From Nocardioides sp. SLBN-35 (GTDB lineage: Bacteria; Actinomycetota; Actinomycetes; Propionibacteriales; Nocardioidaceae): DNA of 64,000 bases. The number at the start of each line of letters is the position of its first letter. Position 1 is the stretch's first letter. The stretch covers positions 4,030,001 to 4,094,000 of the forward strand of contig NZ_VFNU01000001.1 in the NCBI RefSeq assembly GCF_006715725.1. The letters run 5' to 3'. A model generated the notes under the pieces. The model saw nothing but the letters and a program-made list of their open reading frames with translations, had not been told where the DNA came from and did not search any database. A program made the translations under genes and the position numbers. This document shows positions 32,996 through 40,927 of the stretch, piece by piece.

Positions 32996-34720
32996 TCAGA
33001 GGCCGAAGGGACCGGTGGCCCACGGGAACCATGCGACGCCGTTGCCGACGACGAGCACGCCCAGCCCGGCGGCGACCGCGAGCAGCACCGCGCAGGCGAG
33101 CAGCCACGGCACCGGCCGGCGGGCGAGCGGGTCGAGCACCCGGGAGACGGGCGAGCGGAACCGGCTGCTGCCCGGCCCCGACCACAGCGCGACACCGAGG
33201 GTCGTGCCGCCCGCCAGCAGCGTGGTCGGGACGTCGAGCGCGAGCGCGTAGCCCAGTAGCCCGGCCGCGATCCCCAGCCCGGCGCTCCACGCCACCAGCA
33301 CCACGGTGCCGGTCGTGGCGCGGACAAGGTGCCACGGGCTCGTGGTGACCCAACGCAGGCCGTCGTACCACTTCACGCCGCGGACGGTACGACGGCTGGC
33401 GACCGCCGAGGCCGCCAGCGACCCGGCCCGCAGCAGCCACACGGCGAGCACGACGACGCCGGTGGCGACCCACGGAGCCGCGGCGAACCCGGCTCCGAGC
33501 GCGACCGCGCCCAGGCCCACGGCCACCCAGCGGCGCAGTCGCACGGCGAGCGGCGGCCTCGGCTGCGCGACGAACGCCTGCTCGAGATCCCACGCCTGGT
33601 CGAACTGCTCCTCCATCCGCGCCATCGCCATCGCCGCCGCCGGCGGCGGGGCCGGCGGGAGCGCCGGCGCGGTGGGACCGGCCGTGGTCGGCGGGGCGGG
33701 CGGTGCCGGCGGGGCGGGTGGCTCGACGGCGGTCGGCAGCACCTGGGTGCCGGGCGCCTCCGGCTCGGGCACCGTCGGTGGCGTGACCGGACCGGGCGCG
33801 ACCGGCGCACCGGCCTGCGCGGCGAGGGCCAGTGGCAGCGTGAGGTCGTCGGGCACGGGGCCCGACGCCGTGAACAGGCCGCCCGGCACCGGCGCGGGCG
33901 ACAGCTCGGGACGGGTGCTGAGCGGGCGCAGCCAGGCGAGCAGCTCCTCGAGCAGCGGACGCTCGAGCGGCTCGGGGTCGAGGGCGGCGGCCAGCACCTC
34001 GGCCAGCGGGCTCTCGATGCCGGACAGGTCGTGCTGGCCGCGGCGGGTGCGGTCCATGACAGCCATCGCCGGACCGCGTCCGTACGGCGCCCGCCCGCTC
34101 GCGGCGTACGCCACGGTCGCCGCCCACGCGTGCACGTCGGCGGCGGGGGTCGCCTCGTCGCCATACAGGATCTCGGGCGCGAGGTAGCCGGGTGTGCCGA
34201 GCAGCCAGCCGGTCTGGGTGAGCCGGACGTCGTCAGTGACGCGGGCCAGGCCGAAGTCGATGAGGATCGGGGTGCGGCCCTCCATGAGCACGTTGCCCGG
34301 CTTCACGTCGCGGTGCAGCACGCCCGCGGCGTGGACCGCGGCGAGTCCCTCGGCGAGGCAGCCGGCGAGCCAAAGCAGGTCACGGCCGGTGACCGGGCCC
34401 TCGGTGGCGACGTGCTCGTGCAAGGAGAAGCCGGGGACGTAGCGGGTGACGACATAGGGCACCTCGGCCCAGGGGTCGGCGTCGATCATCTCCGCGACCC
34501 ACGGGCTGCGCACCCGGGTCAGCGAGCCGACCTCCCGCGCCAGCCGGTTGCGCGCCTCCTGGTCGCCGACGACCTGCGGGCGCAGCACCTTGAGCGCGAC
34601 CCGCTGCCCGTCGGGGCCCTGGGCGAGGTGAACGATGCCCATCCCGCCCTCGCCGAGCTTGGTGAGCAGCGCGTAGCGGCCCACGCGCGTGGGCGCGCTG
34701 CTGTCCGGGCGGAGGGTCAC
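32996..34720 (-). CDS. Membrane Ser/Thr protein kinase (PknB-like)
   Basis: A 574-residue Hanks-type kinase. Kinase domain residues ~15-275: glycine loop GEGGMGIV, catalytic K44 in VALKVL, HRDVKPGN with D138, DFGLA with D155, and YLAPE. A Pro/Ala-rich linker (~295-375) follows, then a C-terminal region with about five or six membrane helices (residues ~395-574) instead of the PASTA repeats of PknB. The topology therefore differs from the usual single-pass kinases. GTG 34720 is the start. Its stop is 49 bp before the cimA leader. Substrates unknown. Confidence 0.9.
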   Translation of the reverse strand: MTLRPDSSAPTRVGRYALLTKLGEGGMGIVHLAQGPDGQRVALKVLRPQVVGDQEARNRLAREVGSLTRVRSPWVAEMIDADPWAEVPYVVTRYVPGFSLHEHVATEGPVTGRDLLWLAGCLAEGLAAVHAAGVLHRDVKPGNVLMEGRTPILIDFGLARVTDDVRLTQTGWLLGTPGYLAPEILYGDEATPAADVHAWAATVAYAASGRAPYGRGPAMAVMDRTRRGQHDLSGIESPLAEVLAAALDPEPLERPLLEELLAWLRPLSTRPELSPAPVPGGLFTASGPVPDDLTLPLALAAQAGAPVAPGPVTPPTVPEPEAPGTQVLPTAVEPPAPPAPPAPPTTAGPTAPALPPAPPPAAAMAMARMEEQFDQAWDLEQAFVAQPRPPLAVRLRRWVAVGLGAVALGAGFAAAPWVATGVVVLAVWLLRAGSLAASAVASRRTVRGVKWYDGLRWVTTSPWHLVRATTGTVVLVAWSAGLGIAAGLLGYALALDVPTTLLAGGTTLGVALWSGPGSSRFRSPVSRVLDPLARRPVPWLLACAVLLAVAAGLGVLVVGNGVAWFPWATGPFGL

Positions 34721-34779
34721 ACCCCGAGGCTACCCAGCGGCGCCGCGGTTCAGGCCCGGGCACACCGACCCGTGCTGCG

Positions 34780-34890
34780 TCAGGAGGAGAGGATCTCGAC
34801 GACGGTCACGACGATGCGCTTGACCAGCCGACCGACGGCGAGGACCAGCCGCACCAGCAGCGGGCGCGATCGGTCGCTACGCCTCGTCAC
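34780..34890 (-). CDS. Possible 36-residue small membrane-associated protein
   Basis: A short frame from GTG 34890 to TGA 34780 that overlaps the end of the yjbR-type gene by 14 bp. The product starts MTRRSDRSRPLLVRLVLAVG and is strongly basic and hydrophobic, like a small peptide that sits on membranes. It fills most of the otherwise empty gap between the kinase and the YjbR gene. There is no direct support beyond composition and position. Confidence 0.3.
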   Translation of the reverse strand: MTRRSDRSRPLLVRLVLAVGRLVKRIVVTVVEILSS

Positions 34891-35293
34891 GGGCGTCCAG
34901 CTCGTCCACGAGGCGCTTGGGCGCGACGGCACGGTACGACGCGTCGACGAGCTCGGTGATCTCGGACCAGTCGACCTCCGGGCGGGCGAGGTCGATCGCC
35001 CGCCAGGGAGCCGAGCCGGCGTACATCGGCACGAAGAAGCGGTCGTCCTCGTCGAGGGCGGGCAGCTCCTCCAGCGGGACCTTCACGCTCAGCGCGCTGT
35101 CGATGCGCCGGTGCGTGCCCGGCCCCGTCCTCAGCCCGGCGCCGAAGGTCGCGAAGACCTTGCCCTTCTCCCCCGCCTTGAAGCTCGGCCGGCCGTGGCT
35201 GACGAACTCGACCGCGTCCGGCAGCACTCGGCAGATCGCCCGCAGCTCGGCGAGGCCCGGGTCGTCGTCGGAGAACATGATCGGGTGCGCCAT
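34877..35293 (-). CDS. MmcQ/YjbR family protein
   Basis: A 138-residue protein of the MmcQ/YjbR (CyaY-like fold) family. The family pattern is visible in SHGRPSFKAGEKGKVFATFG near residue 32 and in PMYAGSAPWRAIDL near residue 88. These small proteins are common and may bind DNA; no firm function is known. It is cytoplasmic and lies 10 bp after the DUF3592 gene on the same strand. Confidence 0.85.
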   Translation of the reverse strand: MAHPIMFSDDDPGLAELRAICRVLPDAVEFVSHGRPSFKAGEKGKVFATFGAGLRTGPGTHRRIDSALSVKVPLEELPALDEDDRFFVPMYAGSAPWRAIDLARPEVDWSEITELVDASYRAVAPKRLVDELDARDEA

Positions 35294-35303
35294 GGGTCCA
35301 GTA

Positions 35304-35774
35304 TCAGCCAGCCGCCGCTCGAGCCTCCTCGCGGCGGCGCCGACGCCGGGCGGGCAGCCGGACCAGGAGGACGAGCAGCGGCAGCCCCCAGAAGACGCCG
35401 GTGAGGATCACGCCCATGCCGAGCAGCGAGCTGCCGGTGTCGTCGTACCCGACGACGGCATTGCGGCCGGGGTCCTCTTCGTCGTAGGCCACGGGCAGGG
35501 TCGAGCCGACCTCCGGTGACTGGTCGGGGCCGGCGAGGCCGCGGGCGCGGTGGGTGCTGCCGTCGGGCGCCGCGAACTCCACCTCGACCTTGCGCTTGGA
35601 GGCCTTGTGCGCATCGACGAACTCGACGACGGTGCCCTCCGCGCGCTGCCCCCCGCGCACCAGGGTGTCATGCCGGTCGACGGCGACCGCGCCCCAGACG
35701 ATCAGCGCGGGACCACCGATCATGAACAAGAGGACGAAGGCCACCAGGGCGATGGAGCCGAGTCGATCACGCAC
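35304..35774 (-). CDS. DUF3592 domain membrane protein
   Basis: A 156-residue protein with two membrane helices (residues ~8-30 and ~115-138) flanking an extracytoplasmic beta-rich domain (AEGTVVEFVDAHKASKRKVE), which is the DUF3592 arrangement. The C-terminus is an Arg-rich cytoplasmic tail. Function unknown. It is followed by the YjbR-type gene. Confidence 0.8.
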   Translation of the reverse strand: MRDRLGSIALVAFVLLFMIGGPALIVWGAVAVDRHDTLVRGGQRAEGTVVEFVDAHKASKRKVEVEFAAPDGSTHRARGLAGPDQSPEVGSTLPVAYDEEDPGRNAVVGYDDTGSSLLGMGVILTGVFWGLPLLVLLVRLPARRRRRREEARAAAG

Positions 35775-35867
35775 GGACCGACCGTGCCACCGCGCGTCCT
35801 CGACGAAACCGGACGAGTCGGGTGGGTAGGAGTGATCTCTGGCTCACTCTCACCCACCCAACCGGGG

Positions 35868-36953
35868 TCAGTCGACGCGGCGCATCCAGCCGAAGGTGTC
35901 CTCGGCGCGCCCGAGCTGGACGCCGACGAGCGCCTCGCGGATCCGCATGGTGAGGTCCTGGCTGGCGGGCGCCGGGGTCTCGCCACCGGCGTACTTCAGC
36001 GAGCCGACGGGGGTGACCACGGCGGCGGTGCCGCAGGCGAAGACCTCGGTGATCCGGCCGCTCGCGATGCCCTCGCGCCACTCGTCGATGCCGAACTTCC
36101 GCTCGGTGACCTGGTGGCCCATCTTGCCGGCGAGCTCGATGATCGAGGAGCGGGTGATGCCCTCGAGGATGGTGCCGGTCTCCGGGGTGACGATCGAGCC
36201 GTCGTCGAAGACGAAGTACATGTTCATCCCGCCGAGCTCCTCGACGTACTTGCCCTCCTGGGCGTCGAGGAAGACGACCTGGTCGCAGCCCTGGGCGTAG
36301 GCCTCCTGCTGCGCGACCAGCGACGAGGCGTAGTTGCCGCCGGTCTTGGCCGCGCCCATGCCGCCGCGGCCGGCTCGGGTGTACTCCTCGGTCAGCCACA
36401 GCGTGACCGGCTTGATGCCGCCCTTGAAGTAGGCGCCGGCCGGGCTCGCGATCACCATGAAGGTGACGTGCTGGGCCGGGCGGACGCCGAGGAACTGCTC
36501 CGAGGCGAACATGAACGGGCGCAGGTAGAGGCTCTTCTCGCCACCGTCGGGGTTGCCCGGGACGAACCGCTCGTCGACCTTCACCAGCTCCTCCACGGCC
36601 TGGAGGAAGTCGGGCACCTCGAGCACCGGCAGCGCCAAGCGGTGGCTGGAGCGCTTCATCCGCTCCGCGTTGGCCTCGGGGCGGAACAGCCACAGCGAGT
36701 CGTCGTCGTGGCGGTAGGCCTTCATCCCCTCGAAGGTCTCCTGCGCGTAGTGCAGGACCGCGGCCGCGGGGTCGAGCGTGATCGGGCCGTACGGCGTGAT
36801 GCGGGCGTCGTACCAGCCCTGCTCCGGGGTCCACTCGACGGTGAACATGTGGTCGGAGAAGTGCACCCCGAAGCCCGGGTTGGCCAGGATCTCCGCCAGA
36901 CGGGCGTCGTCGGTCGGGTTCGCAGAGAGCGTGGTGGTGATCTGCATGGTCAT
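35868..36953 (-). CDS. ilvE: Branched-chain amino acid aminotransferase
   Basis: A 361-residue class IV PLP aminotransferase that carries out the last step of Leu, Ile and Val synthesis. The family marks are HYAQETFEGMKAYR near residue 70 and GMGAAKTGGNYASSL with the PLP lysine near residue 200. GITRSSIIELA and FACGTAAVVTPVG bind the cofactor phosphate. ATG 36953 was chosen because CGAGGA is 8 nt upstream; ATG 36947 is possible. It lies 74 bp after leuB on the same strand, with a hairpin between them. Confidence 0.95.
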   Translation of the reverse strand: MTMQITTTLSANPTDDARLAEILANPGFGVHFSDHMFTVEWTPEQGWYDARITPYGPITLDPAAAVLHYAQETFEGMKAYRHDDDSLWLFRPEANAERMKRSSHRLALPVLEVPDFLQAVEELVKVDERFVPGNPDGGEKSLYLRPFMFASEQFLGVRPAQHVTFMVIASPAGAYFKGGIKPVTLWLTEEYTRAGRGGMGAAKTGGNYASSLVAQQEAYAQGCDQVVFLDAQEGKYVEELGGMNMYFVFDDGSIVTPETGTILEGITRSSIIELAGKMGHQVTERKFGIDEWREGIASGRITEVFACGTAAVVTPVGSLKYAGGETPAPASQDLTMRIREALVGVQLGRAEDTFGWMRRVD

Positions 36954-36995
36954 CAGGTTAGTCCTCGTTAACGCGGGTCGGGAGTGGGCCGTCTG

Positions 36996-37026
36996 CCCGC
37001 GTCCAGGGGAACTCCCCTGACGCGGG
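36996..37026 (-). terminator. Hairpin between leuB and ilvE
   Basis: Arms 36996-37009 and 37014-37026 pair over 13 bp with one bulged base and an AACT loop, directly after the leuB stop. No T-run follows, so it may slow, process or stabilise the transcript instead of ending it. Confidence 0.55.
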
Positions 37027-37027
37027 C

Positions 37028-38125
37028 TCAGCCGGCTACTCGCGCGGCGATCGCGTCGCCCACCTCGGGCGTACGACGCTGCTGGCCCGGCACCCGGGCC
37101 TCGAGGTCGGCGAGCACCGCGGCCTCGACCTTCGCCGCGGCGGCGGGGTGGCCGAGGTGGTCGAGCAGGAGCGCACCGGACAGGATCGCAGCCGTCGGGT
37201 CGGCGATGAGCTGACCCGCGATGTCGGGGGCCGAGCCGTGCACGGGCTCGAACATGGACGGCGCGGTACGGTCCGGGTTCACGTTGCCGGAGGCCGCGAG
37301 GCCGATGCCACCGCTGATGGCAGCGGCGAGGTCGGTGACGATGTCGCCGAACAGGTTGTCGGTGACGATGACGTCGAAGCGCTGCGGGTCGGTCGTCAGG
37401 TAGATCATCACCGCGTCGATGTGGCTGTAGTCGGTCGTGACGTCGGGGTACTCCTGCGCCACCTGCTGGAACAGGCGCCACCACACCTGGCCCGCGTGGA
37501 CGAGCACGTTGGTCTTGTGGACCAAGGTGAGCTTCTTGCGGGGGCGCTTGCGGGCGCGCTCGAAGGCGTCGCGGACGACCCGCTCGACGCCGTACGCCGT
37601 GTTGACCGAGACCTCGGTGGCGACCTCGGCCGGGGTGCCGACACGCAGGGCGCCGCCGTTGCCGGTGTAGGGGCCCTCGGTGCCCTCGCGGACGACCACG
37701 AAGTCGACCTCGCCCTTGGCCAGCACCTCCTCGGACAGCGGCGAGACCGAGCCCGGGTAGATGCGCGAGGGGCGCAGGTTGACGTAGTGGTCGAGCTCGA
37801 AGCGCAGCTTGAGCAGCAGGCCGCGCTCGAGGATGCCCGGGGGCAGATTCGGGTCGTTGGGCTTGCCGCCGACCGCGCCCAGCAGCAGGGCGTCCTGGTT
37901 GCGGATCTCCTCGAGCACGCTGTCGGGCAGCACCTCGCCGGTGCGCAGGTAGCGCTCGGCACCGAGGTCGTACTGCGTCTGCGCGAACTTCAGGTCGGCC
38001 GGCGCCGCGACCTCGAGGACCTTGAGGGCCTCGGCGGTCACCTCGGGGCCGATCCCGTCACCGGGGATGACGCCGAGGGCGACCTGGCCGGTGGTGACGG
38101 GGGCTGCAGCAGAGGAGTCGGTCAT
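37028..38125 (-). CDS. leuB: 3-isopropylmalate dehydrogenase
   Basis: A 365-residue LeuB that oxidises 3-isopropylmalate in leucine synthesis, and in CimA-containing organisms also acts on methylmalate. Motifs: VIPGDGIGPEVTAEALKVLE at the N-terminus, NLRPSRIYPG near residue 117, REGTEGPYTGNGG near residue 147, and the metal-binding DNLFGDIVTD near residue 250. ATG 38125 is 10 bp after a 54-residue ORF. A leader peptide further upstream suggests attenuation. ilvE follows on the same strand. Confidence 0.95.
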   Translation of the reverse strand: MTDSSAAAPVTTGQVALGVIPGDGIGPEVTAEALKVLEVAAPADLKFAQTQYDLGAERYLRTGEVLPDSVLEEIRNQDALLLGAVGGKPNDPNLPPGILERGLLLKLRFELDHYVNLRPSRIYPGSVSPLSEEVLAKGEVDFVVVREGTEGPYTGNGGALRVGTPAEVATEVSVNTAYGVERVVRDAFERARKRPRKKLTLVHKTNVLVHAGQVWWRLFQQVAQEYPDVTTDYSHIDAVMIYLTTDPQRFDVIVTDNLFGDIVTDLAAAISGGIGLAASGNVNPDRTAPSMFEPVHGSAPDIAGQLIADPTAAILSGALLLDHLGHPAAAAKVEAAVLADLEARVPGQQRRTPEVGDAIAARVAG

Positions 38126-38135
38126 GGGGAAAAAC

Positions 38136-38300
38136 CTAGTTGTCGTCGGGGAGCCCGGCGTCACCGTCTCGCAGGTCAGTCCCCGCGGCCGGGGTGTCGA
38201 GCTGGGCCAGGTGGTAGGGGTGCTCCGGGTCGTGCTTGGCCGGTCCCCACTCGCGGGAGTCGCGGTACTGGGCGCCGGGGCGGGTCGAAGTGGTGAACAT
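38136..38300 (-). CDS. Small hypothetical protein upstream of leuB
   Basis: A 54-residue frame from ATG 38300 with GGAG 8 nt upstream. The product starts MFTTSTRPGAQYRDSREWG and is hydrophilic, with several His and Asp residues and no membrane or signal segment. It ends 10 bp before the leuB start, so the two are co-transcribed and possibly coupled. I do not recognise a family. It could be a genuine small protein or a translated leader for leuB. Confidence 0.5.
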   Translation of the reverse strand: MFTTSTRPGAQYRDSREWGPAKHDPEHPYHLAQLDTPAAGTDLRDGDAGLPDDN

Positions 38301-38559
38301 CGCTGGGTCTCCGTGAGAGCTGGTAGGTGCTGAGGACGTGCTGGACGACTGCAGTCCTGTGCCTCTCCCACCGCGGCAGGTGGGCGTCAGCTCGTGGGTC
38401 TCACGGGAGCTCGACTACGACGGGGGTGCGGATCGCGCGTTGCCGGCCGGTGGGCCCGCCGCGGTGCGGATCGGAGATGCGCCAGGACTTCTTCGGTTGG
38501 ATCGAGAAGCCCGACGCGGTATCGGGAACGCCGCAGTCACCGCGGCGAGGTGGCCTCTC

Positions 38560-38604
38560 TCAGGCCTCGCCGCGGCGCACGATTACGAGAAGAGCGCTCC
38601 GCAT
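38560..38604 (-). CDS. Putative branched-chain leader peptide (leuB-ilvE operon)
   Basis: A 14-residue ORF, MRSALLVIVRRGEA, with five consecutive Leu/Val/Ile codons including the rare CTT and GTA. The stop lies in the loop of a hairpin with perfect 10-bp arms (38541-38550 and 38565-38574), whose 5' arm is inside the coding part. A promoter ends just before the ATG. The same-strand genes downstream are the 54-residue ORF, leuB and ilvE. No T-run terminator was found in between. Confidence 0.6.
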   Translation of the reverse strand: MRSALLVIVRRGEA

Positions 38605-38613
38605 GATGGGACG

Positions 38614-38643
38614 ACTGTAGAGGAGCCGGGCGGCCGCTGTCCC
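38614..38643 (-). promoter_or_regulatory. Promoter for the leuB leader
   Basis: On the minus strand GGGACA (38643-38638) and TACAGT (38619-38614) are spaced by 18 bp. Transcription would start about 7 nt further on, within a few bases of the leader ATG at 38604, so the leader would be almost leaderless. Confidence 0.55.
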
Positions 38644-38856
38644 GGTTTCGTCCAACATGCGGGCGGCGAGCTGCATGAATCCCCGGATGTCCGGGATCCA
38701 TGCGCTTGTCAGGGGTTGCAACACCTGACCGGCGCATGAGTTCCCTGACCGGCGTGACGGAAGGTGCGGGTGTGACGACCTCGGAACGGGTCTTCGGCGC
38801 GACCACGATCCGAGATCCGCGTCCCGCCCCTTGATCGCACGGGCGAGACTCAAGGC
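38644..38856. other. Intergenic region with a 20-bp palindrome
   Basis: No gene is visible. Positions 38709-38728 form a 20-bp palindrome with a single mismatched pair (core GTTGCAAC), which looks like an operator. The 11-mer CCTGACCGGCG occurs twice, at 38724 and 38745. These may control the divergent methyltransferase and leu transcripts. Confidence 0.4.
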
Positions 38857-39426
38857 ATGAGCGCGCCCCCCGAGCTTCCTGACGTGGTCCACCGCGCGTT
38901 CGACGTGTCCCGGCGCGCGGGCTACGTGTCGTTCTGCCGCAACGAGACCGGCCGGCTGCTCGCCGCGCTGGCTGCGACCCGCGAGGGCACCATGGCCGAG
39001 TTCGGCACGGGCTGCGGTGTCGGCACCGCCTGGCTGCGCTCCGGCGTACGCAACGACAAGGCGCGGATCCTCACCGCCGAGCTCGACCCGAAGCTCGCGG
39101 CCGCGGCCATCGAGATCTTCGACGAGGACCCGCTGGTCGACGTCCTCGAGGCCGACTGGTCCACGCTGATGGACAAGGGCCCGTTCTCGCTGCTCTTCCT
39201 CGACTCGGGCGACCGGTCGGCCGTCGGGGTCGACAAGATCGCCGACCTGGTCGAGCCCGGCGGCATCGTCGTGCTCGACGACTTCTTCCCCTGCGAGATG
39301 TGGCCGCCGATCACCGGCGGCCGGGTCGACACGCTGCGCGAGGAGTGGCTCACCGACGAGCGGTTCACCACGGTCGAGGTGATGGTCGCCCCGGACGCGT
39401 CCGCGCTCATCGCGACGCGGCGCTGA
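38857..39426 (+). CDS. SAM-dependent O-methyltransferase-like protein
   Basis: A 189-residue class I methyltransferase. Motif I is MAEFGTGCGVGTAWL near residue 47, the acidic end of strand 2 is LTAELDP near residue 74, and LLFLDSGDRS is the post-motif aspartate loop near residue 114. It resembles the O-methyltransferase group that acts on small molecules, without enough to name a substrate. It stands alone and stops 3 bp before the convergent SDR. Confidence 0.8.
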   Translation: MSAPPELPDVVHRAFDVSRRAGYVSFCRNETGRLLAALAATREGTMAEFGTGCGVGTAWLRSGVRNDKARILTAELDPKLAAAAIEIFDEDPLVDVLEADWSTLMDKGPFSLLFLDSGDRSAVGVDKIADLVEPGGIVVLDDFFPCEMWPPITGGRVDTLREEWLTDERFTTVEVMVAPDASALIATRR

Positions 39427-39429
39427 CCT

Positions 39430-40317
39430 TCAGCCGTTCGCCTTCCGCTCGTCGTTGGCGATGTTGCGGGCGCTGGTCGAGCGACCGAGCGCGCGCACCT
39501 CGGCGTCCATGCGCGGCAGCAGGTCCGGGACCAGCTTGAGGATCGGACGGTTGCCGGCCGCGGAGTTGATGACGTTGCGGTTCAGGCCGGCACCGCGGAC
39601 CCAGCCCGGGCAGTAGACGTGGCGCGACCGCTTCTCGACGCCCTTCACGAACGCCTTCACGCAGGCCTCGACACCGGTGGTCCGGTTGAGCGGCACAGGC
39701 AGCTTGCTCAGCAGCTCCTGGAAGGTCGGCAGGTCGCTCTTCGCGTCCTGCACCAGCGGGGTGTCGATCCACGACATGTGCGCCGAGCCGACCGCGATCC
39801 CCTGGTGGGCCACCTCGAGGCGCAGCGCGTTGGCGAAGTGCTCGACGCCTGCCTTGCTGGCGTTGTACGCCGCCAGGCCGGGTGCCGCCGCGAAGGCGGC
39901 CAGCGACGAGACCACCAGCAGGTAGCCCTTGCTCTCCGCGAGCGCCGGCACCGCGGCCCGGGCGGTGTTGAAGACGCCGACGATGTTGATGTCGACGGTG
40001 CGCTGGAACGCGGCCGGGTCGATCGCCATCACCGAGCCGTAGCTGGCGATGCCCGCGTTGGCGAGCACAGTGTCGAGCCGCCCGAAGCGCTCCAGCGTGG
40101 TCGCGACCGCCGCCTCCATCGCCGGCAGGTCGCACACGTCGGCCACGATCCCCTCGCACCGGTCCGCACCGATCGCCGCGACCGCCTCGGCCAGCGCCGG
40201 GGCGTCGAGGTCGGTCAGGGCCAGCCGGGCCCCCTTGGCCGCCAGCGCCTTGGCGGTCTCGAGCCCGATGCCGCGGGCGCCGCCGGTGATGAGGATGACC
40301 TGGTCCCTGATCGCCAT
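39430..40317 (-). CDS. Short-chain dehydrogenase/reductase (SDR)
   Basis: A 295-residue SDR with the cofactor motif TGGARGIGLETA near residue 11, NAGIASYG, the active-site serine in VVSSLAAFA and YNASKAGVEHFANAL. The long C-terminal part (residues ~220-295, with RHVYCPGWVRG) is typical of SDRs acting on lipids or fatty acyl chains in mycobacteria and relatives. No operon partner is visible: downstream is the convergent methyltransferase and upstream a gene remnant. Substrate unknown. Confidence 0.88.
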   Translation of the reverse strand: MAIRDQVILITGGARGIGLETAKALAAKGARLALTDLDAPALAEAVAAIGADRCEGIVADVCDLPAMEAAVATTLERFGRLDTVLANAGIASYGSVMAIDPAAFQRTVDINIVGVFNTARAAVPALAESKGYLLVVSSLAAFAAAPGLAAYNASKAGVEHFANALRLEVAHQGIAVGSAHMSWIDTPLVQDAKSDLPTFQELLSKLPVPLNRTTGVEACVKAFVKGVEKRSRHVYCPGWVRGAGLNRNVINSAAGNRPILKLVPDLLPRMDAEVRALGRSTSARNIANDERKANG

Positions 40318-40342
40318 GCAGGCATGCTCGCAGAAACCGGGC

Positions 40343-40500
40343 TCACAGGGGACCCAGTCCCTCGGGTACGCCGAGCGGCAGGTCGAGCCCGGCCAGCACC
40401 CCGAGCAGCTGCCGCTCCTCGTAGCGGAAGTGCGACTCCATGATCGCGCCGATCCCGTCGAGGCCGCCGCGCGTGAGCTTGCGAACGCGCGGATGACGGC
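40343..40500 (-). pseudogene. C-terminal remnant of a hemerythrin-domain gene
   Basis: The minus-strand frame ending at 40343 reads RHPRVRKLTRGGLDGIGAIM and goes on with ESHFRYEERQLLGVLAGLD, which is the last helix of a hemerythrin HHE domain with its HFRYEE iron-ligand motif. No start codon fits and the homology stops at about 40500, where a repeat element begins at 40505. The rest of the gene is missing from the window. A deletion mediated by the repeat is the likely cause. Confidence 0.6.
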
Positions 40501-40504
40501 CGAA

Positions 40505-40568
40505 GGTCGAGGAGCGTTCGGCTCAGTGCCGAGCGCCAGCGAGGCACTGAGCGACGCGTCTCGAGGCC
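40505..40568. repeat. REP-like element, long form
   Basis: Begins GGTCGAGGAGCG and ends GCGACGCGTCTCGAGGCC, with an inner inverted repeat TCAGTGCC (40523-40530) / GGCACTGA (40543-40550). The ends match the other members at 32886, 40894 and 62130 in pattern (GGT-nGAGG ... CTCGA-CC). Confidence 0.6.
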
Positions 40569-40664
40569 CGGTCGACAGCGCGGCAGGTCAACACGCGGCG
40601 GTGTCCGCTCGCCGGGGTCGCCGCTGCGGGCGGGCCGTCGGCGGGGTGCCCCTCACAGGCGGCT

Positions 40665-40718
40665 GGATTTCGACGCGCCCCGCGACCCCGCAAGCTCGGT
40701 CGCGGGGCTTGCTCAACC
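40665..40718. repeat. REP-like element with 11-bp inverted repeat
   Basis: On the minus strand it opens GGTTGAGC and closes CGTCGAAATCC. The centre is a perfect 11-bp inverted repeat, GCCCCGCGACC at 40677-40687 and its complement at 40698-40708, with a 10-nt loop. Confidence 0.6.
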
Positions 40719-40893
40719 TTCGCTCGCGACGCCGGGCGCTCGTCCCTCGCTCCCGGCTGCTCACTCCCAGCCATCGGCGAAGAACGAGGAAGTCGACGTG
40801 ATCGTCATGATCATCGCCTTCCTGGTCCGGCACCTCCATGCGTGACGCAGTCCGTCACCCGCACGCGATGCTGCGCCGAACCTACCCCACGAG
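40719..40893. other. Non-coding scar between repeats
   Basis: No convincing gene. A minus-strand frame from 40839 starts MEVPDQEGDDHDDHVDF but runs into repeat sequence. A 17-residue frame ending SFFADGWE also overlaps here. Both look accidental. Confidence 0.4.
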
Positions 40894-40927
40894 GGTCTCG
40901 AGACGTCGCTGCGCGACCTCCTCGACC
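40894..40927. repeat. REP-like element next to the FHA gene
   Basis: GGTCTCGAGACG followed by TCGCTGCGCGACCTCCTCGACC, ending 6 bp before the stop of the FHA gene. It is nearly identical to 32886-32919. Confidence 0.65.

Noticed and set aside
28324..33348. A 1674-codon open frame on the plus strand and many other long frames, for example 3381-5825 on the minus strand
   Set aside because: These are antisense or out-of-phase shadows of real genes caused by the very high GC content. Their products are low-complexity Arg/Ala/Gly/Pro strings and the opposite frames have clear domains.
40761..40814. A 17-codon frame ending SFFADGWE, considered as another leader peptide
   Set aside because: No run of one amino acid, no terminator after it, and no biosynthetic gene downstream.
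40588..40839. An 83-codon minus-strand frame starting MEVPDQEGDDHDDHVDF
   Set aside because: Most of it runs through repeat sequence and the product has no recognisable fold.
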